The position numbers and the translations under genes are program-made. Positions 27,603-38,586 of a stretch of 64,000 nt of DNA are shown here, piece after piece (the stretch's first letter is position 1; every line of letters begins with the position of its first letter). Source of the DNA: Candolleomyces eurysporus (lineage: Eukaryota; Basidiomycota; Agaricomycetes; Agaricales; Psathyrellaceae); the NCBI GenBank assembly GCA_027579435.1, contig JANBPK010001189.1:62001-126000 (forward strand). Direction: 5' to 3'. Under the pieces are notes generated by a model, which searched no databases, was not told where the DNA came from, and was given only the letters and a program-made list of their open reading frames with translations.

Positions 27603-28001
27603 ATGCAGGAAGTATATAGCAAAGGGGTCGGCAAGCGGGGTACCACCATGGTGAGGGTTTCTTGCGGCTCGTAGTAATCGGACTTCGGCTCATTGGTGTC
27701 CGCGACAGGCAGTTACCTGTGTAGGAGCTGTCGGAGCTACCTTGGGGGCGATGTACTACATGAATCGAGACGTTCAGAGAAACGAGCGTGCCGTGTCACC
27801 GTATGGTGCGTGTCGGAGCTAGACTTTTGTCGTGATCAGGAAAACTCACATACCTCGGCATTAGCAACGCAAGGCCAAGGGCTTGGTGGGACTGACAAAG
27901 CCATGACTTCGTCCGATGTCGCCGCTGCAATCTCGTCCTCGAGAGCTCCAGGTCCTGACAGACTCCGAGGAGCAGTGCCGAGGAATCAAGAAAACTCATA
28001 A
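27603..28001 (+). CDS. Small single-pass membrane protein, uncharacterised
   Basis: Three exons at 27603-27650, 27709-27805 and 27874-28001 give 90 aa, with GT-AG introns in consistent phases. A short N-terminal segment is followed by one hydrophobic segment (VTCVGAVGATLGAMYYM), a basic RDVQRNERAV and a polar tail. Size and layout resemble small inner-membrane mitochondrial or ER proteins, but I do not recognise the family. The two exon joins that place the hydrophobic segment after a start codon are the main support. Confidence 0.6.
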
Positions 28002-28508
28002 CGGGAACGGGAGAACAAGACACTGTATCATTGTAGTAATTAGACGAAATTCAAGTGGCACTTTGAAGGGTGGCCGATAGTAATATCTTCAAATGCGGAA
28101 GAAAATGCTCTAGATTCAGGTAAGTACTCTTTGTATGGAGAAAGAGGCCCAAGGCCGGTATCCAGACCACGTTGACGAGGCGAGGGTCGTGGTGGCCTCT
28201 GGGTCGCTTTGCCCCTATCCAGTTCCGCCGGCTATAGCTGTGGGAAAATGTGATGGAGGCGAGTGCCGGGCCGGAGCCATGACGGAAGGCAGCTCTTTGG
28301 ACTTTTGCAGCACCCTAGAAAGCCTCCAGGACCTCGCGATTATCACTATCTGTCCATGCTGTCACTCCAACTCTATAGGCGTTTGCGGAGGATCCGGCCT
28401 GGGGGTCATCAAACAAATAAAAGCATCGCCAAACCAGGGCAATGCTCCTAGCGTCGTGCCCAACGCATGTTTGCTCAAGCCTTCTTCGTTCCTCTTTGAC
28501 TTTTTCCA
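28002..28508. other. Intergenic region, likely promoter of the RING gene
   Basis: A plus-strand open stretch (28135 onward) shows no family motif and overlaps the next start. I see nothing else. Confidence 0.4.
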
Positions 28509-31500
28509 ATGTCTTCCTCGAGAAGTGCGGACGCAGCCATTTTAANCCCCCTATCCGCCTGGAATCAGCTCAGGAAGAAGTGCCAACGCTGTCCCCGAAG
28601 GCTCTGAACTGTCAAGACAGAGCAGGAGCCGAAAGGGAGCTAAACCTCGACCAAGAAATGACAGAAGCTCTCGGCCGGAGGAAGAAAGGTTTAATGTCGG
28701 CCCAATAAACCCTCGAAATACGAGCGGCGCTCGTAGTACTCGTAGGCACACGCGTAACGGTCGCCAGGACCGTCCTGTGTTCCCCGATTTGAACGATGGT
28801 GAGTGAGATACTAGCCTTCGCTGGGCGCCTCCGAACAAGCTGACAGTCGTCCCAGGCGTTCCAAATTACCCTCCTCCAACGTTCCAGGAGGCTATATCTA
28901 CGCAGGGACTGTCCATCTGCCCGAGCACCTTGACCTTGGTGTCGTCTGTGGCATCCCCCACCGGCACCCTCTTGCCACACAACATGCCATCGATCCCCCA
29001 GCCATCAGTCGCCACATCGCGGTGGACGCCTAGCACTACGGAGGTGAATAATACGGACCCAGAGTCCAATTCGGACTCCGACGATTCGTTACAAATAATC
29101 GACAGAGGGTCGGCACCACCAGACCATGGTCTGCCTACGGGGACGGACCTCGACACGAGGGTTAGAGAGGATTGGCGCCATCGACGTGGAGTGGAATTTC
29201 CTAGTCCCACCGGCAACGCCCCTGGTGATCCATTGCAGAAAGTGTCCTCGCGTCCGGATACTCGTGGAAGAAGTCAACAGCGTCCCACCCTGGATCTTGC
29301 AGCGATTCTTGACAACCCCGAAACGCTCAGGAGCCCTACCATTGCCTCCCCAAAACGTCGCTTCTTGTCTCTCTCACCTTTACGGACGATATTTCCTTCC
29401 AGAACGCCGCAAAGTGGAGATCGCCCGCAAACTGCTCACCCCACTCCTGGGACATCACCCTACATGCAGTCGCCCAAGGGCTCGACTTTCTTCAGGAGTA
29501 CTACTTCCCTTGCCACCACCTCGTTTCTCCGCCTTCCTTTAACCTCCTCTTCTCATAACAGTAAATCTGAGAAACGCCGGTTTTTCTCCTCTAAATCAAA
29601 GGAAAAGCACCCGACAACACAGTCACCACCAGAGGCTTTAGAGGCTTGGGAAGAACTGTCAGTCGACGATGCTGCTGACGAAACCCCGACCAGCCTCTTG
29701 TCCGTCGTAGAGTCGGCCTGTAGCTGCGCTTCCTCTTCGGTTGTAACCAGCGCCTNCCCCGACTAGGAGCGTCAGCTTCACGTATGGTGCACAGGTGCCA
29801 GATGCATTCCGTTCCTTGCATGCCTCGCTCCCCGCACCTGCCGCGCCACAACCCCATACAACTACGCCTGCACCCCCGGCCTCTCCCCCTCCCCCGGCTC
29901 ACCCACGTNCAAGAGCATACGGCTTCTGACGTTCATCCTCTATCTCTCCTCGATCGCAAAACCCCCTTTATTCAGCGTCCCGTTAGGCGTTCTCCCGCTC
30001 CGACGCCACCCCGAATTCAAGTCCCTATTCCTGTCCCCCTTGNAACCAGTCTTGACCACAGTTCGTACAAGACTACCCCAGAACCAACCCCCAGCTGCTC
30101 CTCCTCCTTCCCTTGCAGTCCCACCTCAGCCGGTTCTCCCCAGAAACATCGCCGTTACTCAAGTCACCCGTCCTTCCCCTCTCAGCCAAGAATCCTTTTC
30201 ACCCGCTGAAACAGAGGTAGCAACAACGGACCCCTCGTTCTGGAAGGCTGTTGAGACCCCTTTGCCTTCTACTCCTGTCCTTTCATCTTTTCCAACCTCC
30301 AATGGCTCACCGACGACTCCTAACGCCGTGGTTCCCCACGCCGCCCAGGCCCCTGTTGCTCAGCCGGCCCGCCCGGATAATAAGTCCGTGGAGTGCGGAG
30401 TTTCAAATTGGGAGCGTCCTCCTTTGCTCGAGCAGCCACCAGTCTTTTCCAGGGCCCCATCGCCATTCGTCGAGGAGCCAATTACTCCCACTCGGCACCA
30501 CTACCCAGGGCGACCACTGCCACGAACACCGGGTTATTCTAGGGCCCACATTGATTCCACCTTTGCACCCAACGAGGAGTTCGAGTCCACTTTTATTCCT
30601 GCATTGACCACTTGCCCTGAAGGGTTGCTCATCGACCTCGAAGACGATAAGGAACCTGGCGAAGAGGAGGGTGAAGATATATCCACCACCTTCACCGACG
30701 ATCTGGTGGACCTATCTCCCGCTTCTGAGTCAACAGTGACCCCCAACGTATTTTGCCCAACGCCCCTTTCTACGACGCTCGAATCTCTGACATTCATGCC
30801 GGCATCATCATCTACACCACCCCCACAAATTCGTGCGGACTCTAATAGTCCTGGTACGAACGCGTCTGGATACTCCAATCTCACAGATCTCGATCTGTTC
30901 GTCTCCCAGCTCATCAGCGACGACCAGCGGCTTCGTGATGGTACTCATTATGACGTGAGTTCTTCCTCCGTCCCTTCCACCCCTGGGTTCAAAGTAGCGC
31001 AAGGAGGAGTTGGGGAGGTTGACGGAGGGGTATCTAGAAGGAAGCACCAATCACTGAACGTTTTGCCAATCGAAGGCTCTGCTTTTGGTAGCGGAATTCG
31101 TTGGCCCCGCGAACCCTCCCCATCTAGGATATCCTGGCGGAAGCCCATTAGCGCAGACCTCACGGCCAGAGGGTCGGAGAACGGCGGCAGCAACAATAAC
31201 CCCTCTATCGTTAGCAGCGTCCCAAGCCGGGTCATCCTCGACAACCACCCCCGCCAGCTCCAGTGGCAATATCTCCCTGCTAGGGTGCATTGAGCTTGTA
31301 AGACGACGGGTTACAGACGATGGTCGAGTGAAGGTGAAGTTGACATTGTGTGGGGCGAATGTGGATCGTTGTGGAATATGTCTTGCGCAGTTCAAAGCCG
31401 GGCAGATGGCTGGGTTGACGTCGCTCTGCCAGCACGCTTTCCATGACAGGTGCATGCAAAGCTGGTTGGCGAGGAGTAGGACGTGCCCGTTGTGCAGGTT

Positions 31501-31513
31501 ACCTTTGGATTAG
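28509..31513 (+). CDS. RING-H2 E3 ubiquitin ligase with long disordered N-terminus
   Basis: This is a probable E3 ubiquitin ligase. Exons are 28509-28798, 28856-30954 and 31076-31513. With the four Ns (28546, 29756, 29909, 30043) left out, the frame is continuous at 2823 nt, or 940 aa; with them in, it breaks four times. The first 790 residues are Ser/Pro/Thr-rich and low in complexity, with basic patches near the start. The C-terminal 70 residues form a RING-H2: CGICL, then CQHAFHDRC, then CPLCR, ending LPLD. Just before it, in the last exon, is a conserved-looking AEFVGPANPP. The RING would recruit an E2 such as UBC4. The substrate is unknown. Confidence 0.88.
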
Positions 31514-32659
31514 GACAGTTGATGATGACGATGATCTATTTTTCTTCTACTTGTTATATGGATCGGGTTCAGGCCTCCTCCCTTCTTCCTTCTTCTTTTG
31601 CTTCGGGAGTTCGTCGGGACGTTCATCTCTTCTTTACGAGCGTGCTGTTGTTGCTATTCTGTTTCATTTCATGGACTCAACAGAAAGTTTGCTGTCACCG
31701 TTTGTGCATATNCTTTTTTTTCTTTTTTCTTTTTTTTTTTTTTAGTTTGTCTATGTCCACTTGGAGCCTCGGATCCCTGATTTATCACATCCCTTCACCA
31801 CCCTCTCCCCTCCACACATTCCTCGAAACGAATATCGAGTCATCGTCCTCCACTTCGCTGACAGCCCAACGAATCCGCTTTGTAGTTGATGCATGGCATT
31901 GTACTATCCCATATGATGTACTAGCATAGGCACGCATATCGACGCACACTTCGTCGACTCAATAGTGTCAATTATGATTCTTCCATACTGTCCTCTATGT
32001 TGAATAAAAATTCAAAAAAAAAAAAGGCATGAGCGTGGTTCGAACACTTGATCTCGGTCGTTGCGTCGCCTTGTCTCGGGAGCACTTCCCCTGCCTTCTC
32101 TCTTCCTCTCTTCGACGACTTGCAAGGGAGGCAAGGCACAAGTTTCGCGTTATTTGAAAATTTCAAGTACGTTTACTCTCGAACTTGCAGTCGTTTGCAA
32201 AATAACATGCGCTCTCTTTCGTCTTCTGACAGCTTGATGCGACCAAATGTCACATTTCCCAGTGCTCAACGATTTCAGCAATCAACTATTCCGAGCCATT
32301 GAATCAAGCCGGTATTTAACGCTCTTTCGCAAGAAAACGGCGCACGTTATTTTGCAAATGACTGTAAGGGATTAGGCCTGAGGTTCAAAACTAAATATCG
32401 AATGCCATCTAAAGGCTGAACCCAGAACCCACGCTCGCGGCTCGCGAAGTCGGGTCCTTTCACCCCGCGCAATGATAAGGATACAAGGTTCCCAGCATGG
32501 TTCTCAGCACAGCCATTTGACCGTAAGGATTGGCCTTTCGGAATGGTAGCTAAGTGATGGCCCTGCCAATGGGGCTTAGGCGCCTTCTAACCTCAACGGT
32601 GAGGTCCTGAGCCCGTCCTCGTCTTTACGCGCAGCATCTTCCATCTCTCACTCAGAATC
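31514..32659. other. Intergenic region before the modular family
   Basis: A long T run follows an N (31712) at about 31714-31744. No protein gene is seen. A degenerate tRNA-like sequence at 32026-32095 is listed separately. The end of the region is the promoter of the first modular gene. Confidence 0.45.
32026..32095 (-). ncRNA. Degenerate tRNA-like sequence
   Basis: On the minus strand a 70-nt stretch begins GGCAGGG and ends TCATGCC, which pair as a 7-bp acceptor stem with one mismatch. A T-loop-like TTCGAAC sits at the correct distance from the 3' end with a partial stem, and a run of 12 T follows directly, like a Pol III terminator. No sound anticodon arm can be drawn. It is probably a decayed tRNA or a tRNA-derived element rather than a working tRNA. 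Confidence 0.3.
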
Positions 32660-35600
32660 ATGGCAAAGAAAGGCACAGACGAGTCCACGACGTTGTTTGC
32701 AGGTGCCCACCACCAATCCTTCCAGGGTGCAGACTTCAGGACTGCGGGAAACGACATTTACATGCCCACGTTCAATGTCAATTTCAATGCACCTGGTCTC
32801 TTGGTCGCCCCCAGCTCTCCTAGTCCCAAGTCGGCTCCAGCTCCGAGCACTCCCAAATTCAGGAAACGCGTCAGTCTCAGTCGTGCCGTCCAACAGGTGT
32901 CCAGATTCTTCCGGTCTTCTAAGAGCCAAGATCCTCAGTCGCATCCGTCTCCATCAGCCTTGACCTCGAATTTCGAGGAGATGAGGCAGATGCTCGAGGC
33001 CGTGCCTACCCACCAGGGCCAAAGCTCGACGAGTGGCAATACAGGCGTCCAAGATACCGCGTCTGATGACCAGCCTTCCGAGCGGTCCAGTGAGGATTTC
33101 AATGTGGTGCGTCTTACCACTTGGCTCTACGGCCTTTCTCATGTTGATTGCCGGTAATTAGACCTCCCTGGACGATATGGATTTAATATCAACGCAATTT
33201 CAAGATATTTCCAAGGCGGAGATTTATATCCGCAGTATGTTGCCATCGAGGAGAGGCTTACCGTGTTGGCACCCCCGACCTAGAGGACCGTATGTCGGTG
33301 AAGAGGGTGTTGTACCGGGTGATGTGGGGACGTTCAGCGCTGCAGATGGATTTAAGAAGATATTTAACCTCTGGGAAGACGAGTGTGTACGAAGATCTGA
33401 CTTGTCATACGAGCCTCCCGCCAAAGAAGTCATGCTTCATCGAGAAGAGCTCGCAGAAGGAGATACCATTGTTGACGGTACCTCGTCGAAGGTATACAGA
33501 ACGGAGGATGGGAGGTGCGTGTTGTTTCTTTCTCTAACCGAGATTGTTTGCTGAGCCCTCCTAAAGGTCCGTTACATTGTTCGAGTTCACTTGCCAATCA
33601 CAGCAAGGTGCCATACTCGCCTGTACCTCTTCGGCAGACTTGGAAGAGCTCGTGGACATAACGTCTCTTCGAGATTTCATAGTACAGCATGCAGGGCAGC
33701 TATACCGACATGCGAATGCCATTCGACGCGTGGCAGATGAAGACTCTTTGTACATAATATCAGGATGCATCAAGTCCGACAGCTGGGGTGTTGCAGCGTA
33801 TACGAACGTGATGCCAGCACCGCACGACGTTCTCAGGCTTGTCAAGTCAGGAGCTCAAAGCCATACAGCACAAATCGCATCGTATACTTGGACAGACCGA
33901 GGGACTGCGGAGGCTCGTTTTGGCTTGACTTCTACGGCAAGGTGTCCAGGTGTTCACAAAGGGAAGGACCAGTGTCTTTTCCTTCGGGGATTCAAGCTGG
34001 CCTTTTCCCAGAGCTTCCGTTCTCGATTGAAGGACCCGTCCTTCAGGCTACCCGGCGGCTCCGGGTCGAAGGACATGGGGCCAAGTCCAAACTCGGCTCC
34101 TGATGAAGCCCACCAGAAACCAGAATCACGAGGTGGCGGCGACACTGGGGGATCGAAAGGCAACCAATCTGGCTCCGCCGGGGCTTCCTCTCCGAATTCA
34201 TTTTACGGAGGTCAGAATCACATATTGACCGGTGAGATAAGGGTCGACAGCTTCCCTCCTTCATCAGAGAGAGTACGTTTCTCATATACATACACCTGGC
34301 AACGCACATATCCTCATGATCTTCACTTAGACAATTCATCCCTGCGACAAGATCACTGACTCCCTGCTAAAACTGGTGGGTTCAGTACCTATGCGGCGAC
34401 TGCTCAGTCTGGCTGATGCGATTATAGACTGGCGCAGATTGTGCCTTGAGTCATGACAATGATTGGAGATTCAATCTTAAATTCGTATCATTAGATGGTA
34501 CGTGCTCGATATTTTTGAAAGTGCATTGATTCGATCTCTGAGCGTGCCTCTTTGTCTTTCAACAGAAGATTCATGTACCGATTTTATTCGATCCAAAGCG
34601 ATTTCTGCTCGCAACGGTCAGTCATCAAGTTCCCGTCATCTGTTGAAATATATTATTGAGGTGAATTCGACGAGGGTAGGGGTAGCATACTTGATACCTG
34701 AAGACGAGCTCTCGATGCAAAGCTCAGCCAGCCCAGGCAGCCGCACACTCAACAAGAAAGACATTCAGTCCAATACTCCTGTGCAGGACTTCGCCTCCAC
34801 GTCACCCCGAAGCTCTGTTTTACAAAGAGACTATGAAAGGTCTCAATCAACAGAGCCCACCACGTCCAGCACACGGCTTCTTTCAAAGTTTATAGGCAAG
34901 CATAATGCACGACGTCGCCCAAGGGAAGATGACGATGCTTTTCCGGAGCCGTGGCTCACTCTAACACCGCATGATGAGGCGAGGGAAAAGGAGCGTAACG
35001 ACGAAATAAACAAGGAAATCGTGCGAGAGCGTAGTACCATCAAGCATAGAGACCGGAGGACATTCAGGTTGTTACTAGTAGGTTCGTCCAACTCCTCCGG
35101 CTCACGCTGTCCATTTTTGCTCACATTCAGAAGGCCAAAGCGAGAGCGGTAAGACTACAACGTTGAAGAGTACGTTCGCCCATCTGCTATCTTCGTTCCG
35201 GGCATTCATCTCAGGGTTGATATCCCTACACAGACTACCAACTTAGCTTTGGAAAACAAGAATGGGAACAAGAGCGAGCCGCGTGGCGTCCAGTCATTTT
35301 CTTGAATCTCGTTCGCAATGTCAACATCGTCCTTGGACACCTCAAGGCTGAAATGTCCAGCGAGAGCTCGACACCTCAAACCTCGGGCCACTTACCTCTC
35401 GGTTTCACTGATAAACACCGTCGACTCGTCTCAAACTTAGCCAAGCTCTCTGAAATGCAGCACGACTTGGAGCTTCAGCTAGGCGCCAAACCCGAACTCA
35501 AAACCCATAACAGAAGAGTGGATCCTTTGGATCCTGAACACTATGAAGACAGTGTTGATCGAGGTGTCCCAGAATTATCCTTGTATTCATCCAAGGGTTG

Positions 35601-36904
35601 GAGATCTGTTCTGGAAAAGGTCAAGGCGAGACAAACAGAGGGGGATCAACGTCTGGAAGAGGAGGAAGGTAACGTTGCCATGTCACTTGAGTCAGTGAAA
35701 GACGACATCAAGAAGCTATGGGACGATTCCGTCGTGCAAGAAGTCCTGTCCAGGAGGAGAGTGCGTCTGGAAGAGATGCCAGGGTTGTATGGATTGTTTT
35801 TGCATATATTATCATCTCCGATGTGCTAACAAGAGTTACAGCTTCATCATGGACGCCGGCAGAATTGCATCGCGTGACTATCAACCAACGGATGATGATG
35901 TCCTCAGGGCTCGCCTCCGAACCATTGGCGTCCAGGAGCACAAATTTACCTCAGGACGTGGTATGTCTTTTGTGGTTAGATTTCCCGCATAACTGAGTCC
36001 TCGTTTTCAGCAGGGATAAACCAGGGCTATCAATGGCACTTGTACGATGTTGGAGGCGCGAAGAGTGATGTACGTCGGCTAATTACCTCTAGGGGCGCAT
36101 GCTAATCACTCCTATTTGGTAGAGGGCGGCCTGGGTTCCTTACTTCGACAACGGTAAGTGTCGTTAACGATACCTTATATCGATTGAGCGACGCAACCCT
36201 CCATCTAGTGGACGCTTTGATCTTCTTGGCGTGAGTTGAATTGGTTCTCTGTTTGGGTACGACTTGATGACCCCCTTCATGCATTGCTCTCTCAGCCCTA
36301 GTGAGTGACTATCTCATTAAAACATCACTTGCGTTCACGTACTTTCAGTCTCGGCATTCGACGAGAGTTTAACCGAGGATCCCCGAGTGAATAGAATGGA
36401 AGACAGCTGCCTCCTCTGGAAGTCAATCTGTTCCAGTCACCTGCTCGCTCGTACACAAATCATTTTGTGTAAGCTTGATTTTAGTATACACCATTCCGCG
36501 GATTAACGCATTCGACCAGTTTTGAACAAGGCTGACCTTCTAGAAGCGAAGCTTCAACGAGGCGTTCGGATTCGTGACTCAATTTCTAGCTTTGGGGACC
36601 GGAACAACGATTTGGAAACAGCGACCACCTGTGCGTAGAATTACGCTCTCGATTTTCGGGTGTTAGCAACGGCAATGCTTATATTCGTCACACAGATTTC
36701 CGCCAGCATTTTGCTAAGGTCGCCAAACAATGCTCGCCTGTTCCAAGGAAGTTCTATATTCATGTAACATCAGTTATTGTGCGCCCTCGCTACTCATTCG
36801 CATAGTTGGCCGTCTTACTGATTCTAATCCAGGATACTAAATCTACAGGACTTATCCTACAATCCGGTGCGCTTTCACTTTTTAATCGTCTTCTGCGCCG
36901 TTAG
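32660..36904 (+). CDS. Modular fusion protein A: shared module plus G-protein alpha subunit
   Basis: This 1093-aa protein is made from about 18 exons. Module exons are 32660-33106, 33162-33514, 33567-34272, 34331-34375, 34428-34497 and 34566-34616. The exon at 34680-35081 runs without a break from the linker GVAYLIPEDE into the G-alpha start RRTFRLLLVG. Module motifs are SFQGADFRTAGNDIYMP, GLPCWHPRPRGP, EGVVPGDVGTF, SGCIKSDSWG, DQCLFLRGFKL and ADCALSHDNDW. G-alpha motifs are the P-loop GQSESGKTTTLK, switch I LRARLRTIGVQE, switch II YDVGGAKSDRAAW, NKAD and HVTSVIDTK. The catalytic Gln of switch II (normally DVGGQ) is Ala, so GTPase activity may be low. Exon 36296-36300 is only 5 nt. The C-terminus is short and lacks the usual end; an alternative last splice would stop at 36921. 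It is probably a GTP-binding signalling fusion. Confidence 0.85.
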
Positions 36905-37410
36905 CTAATGCATGTTGGTGAACTGGCTCGGTTGTTTGCACCCCATAGTCGAAGGTTCAATCTTGCGAGAGAACCTAGCATCGTCGAGCCTCATATGAAT
37001 TTGAGGGGGGATGATGATTCCCAGGCCGTATATACTACTTTATGTTTAGATGAGACGATGAAGATCAATTATTTTGACTTCTGCATGATTCAACAATGGC
37101 AAATCAGAATACATTTTGGAATTTACGCAACTATGTACTTTTTAACGTTGCTACCTTCCACTGACTACGAGGTTGTTGTATCTCGGGGATAGTTTCTGGT
37201 AGGTAGTGCCAGCCAGTGCTGGAGGAGTGAACACCATCTTGTCAACGCCGCTTGTTGTATACGGGCTGAAGGCCTGTACGAACGCGATTGTTGGTTCTCG
37301 GCGAAATCAGACACGAACTCGCCCAGGGATTGCTCGATTTCCCTCCCTTTGCCTTCCAGGTGAAGTTTTGGATAGTTTGGTAGCGAGCAGGCGGTGTGAG
37401 ATGCTGGTTC
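36905..37410. other. Spacer downstream of fusion gene A
   Basis: No gene is seen. The segment to about 37140 is duplicated at 49385-49610, together with the last exons of the G-alpha part, showing that this 3' flank was copied with the gene end. Confidence 0.6.
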
Positions 37411-38285
37411 TCCTTGGATGACATGGATTTGATATCAATGCAATCTCAAGACATATCCAAGGCGGAGATTTACATTCGCAGCATGCTGCCAGCGAGAAAG
37501 GGCTTACCATGTTGGCACCCCCGGCCTAGAGGGCCATTTGTCGGTGAGAAGGGAGTCGTACCGGGTGATGTGGGGACCTTTAGCGCGGCAGCTGGATTCA
37601 ACAAGATGTTTAGCCTCTGGGAAGACGTGCGGATACGAAAATTAGTGGGTCCTGACATGGTATACCAGCCTCCCCCTAAAGAGGTCATTCTCTATAGAGA
37701 AGAACTCGCGGAAGGAGATACAATTGTCGACGGGGCATCGTCGAAAGTATAAAGAACGCCGGATGGAAGGTGCGGTGCTCATTTATTCTTCTCCTGTTGA
37801 GACTGTCTATTGAGCCTTCTCCAAGGTCGGCTACACTGTTCGAGTTCACTTGCCAAACACAGCAAGGCGCCATACTTGCCTATACCTCGTCGGCGGACCT
37901 GGAAGAACTCGTTGACACAGCTTCTCTTCGAGAATTTATAGTACAGCATGCCGGGCTGCTATACCGACATGCGAATGGCATTCGACGCGTAGCAGATGAA
38001 GACTCTTTATACATAATATCAGGATGCATCAAGTCCGACAACTGGGGTGTAGCAGCATATGCGAATGTGATGCCAGCACCTCACGACGTTCTTAGGCTTG
38101 TCAAGTCGGAAGCTCCAAACCATGCAGCACAAATTGCGTTGTATAATTGGACGGACCGAAGAACCGCAGAAGCTTATTTATGCAAGAACCAGGTCGTCCG
38201 CCCGGACCGAACGCAGGAGCTCGCTCGTTCCGAACCAACTCTGAGGATAAGTTATGTCGATTTCGTATCTCAAAATGGCGGATAA
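37411..38285 (+). pseudogene. Truncated pseudogene copy (B) of the shared module
   Basis: It matches module exons 2 and 3 of fusion A closely (ISKAEIYIRSMLPARKG, GVVPGDVGTFSAAAGF, IRRVADEDSLYIISGCIK). The first exon is missing. In exon 2 a codon that is TAC (Tyr) in A is TAA here, near 37749, a nonsense change. Exon 3 breaks off after RRTAEAY, and the motifs from the DQCLFLRGF region to the C-terminal domain are gone. It is a dead fragment between fusion A and fusion C. Confidence 0.85.
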
Positions 38286-38359
38286 GCGCATATACTGTCC
38301 GGACAGGCAACGGGATGTAGTGCGTTACGTTTCGCACACTGAGGAAATCCCTACAGTCC

Positions 38360-38586
38360 GCTACAGTATGTAAAGATTGATATTCACGCAACTTCGATCT
38401 TCCACTTGTTACTGACTCCTACTCAAATTTCAAAGCTTGACAGAATACGTCCGCTCCTGTGTTGTAGGAAGATGGGCAGCAGAGCTGGCACAGCCAAGCT
38501 GTCACATGGGTTCGGGCCCTAATTTCACGCATAACATCCCACAAGTTCCAGAACAGCCCCTACCTTTCCTCTCAACTTCCGATAGT
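38360..38586 (+). promoter_or_regulatory. Upstream region shared by fusions C and D
   Basis: The 220 bp before the C start codon align with 44285-44503 before the D start codon. Shared blocks include GATATTCACGCAACT, AAAGCTTGAC and GGCACAGCC. Shared promoters suggest that the two paralogues are, or recently were, regulated alike. Confidence 0.55.

Noticed and set aside
31714..31744. Long T run as a poly(A) tail of a retroelement
   Set aside because: No reverse-transcriptase fragments or target-site duplications are seen, and an N next to it makes its length unreliable.
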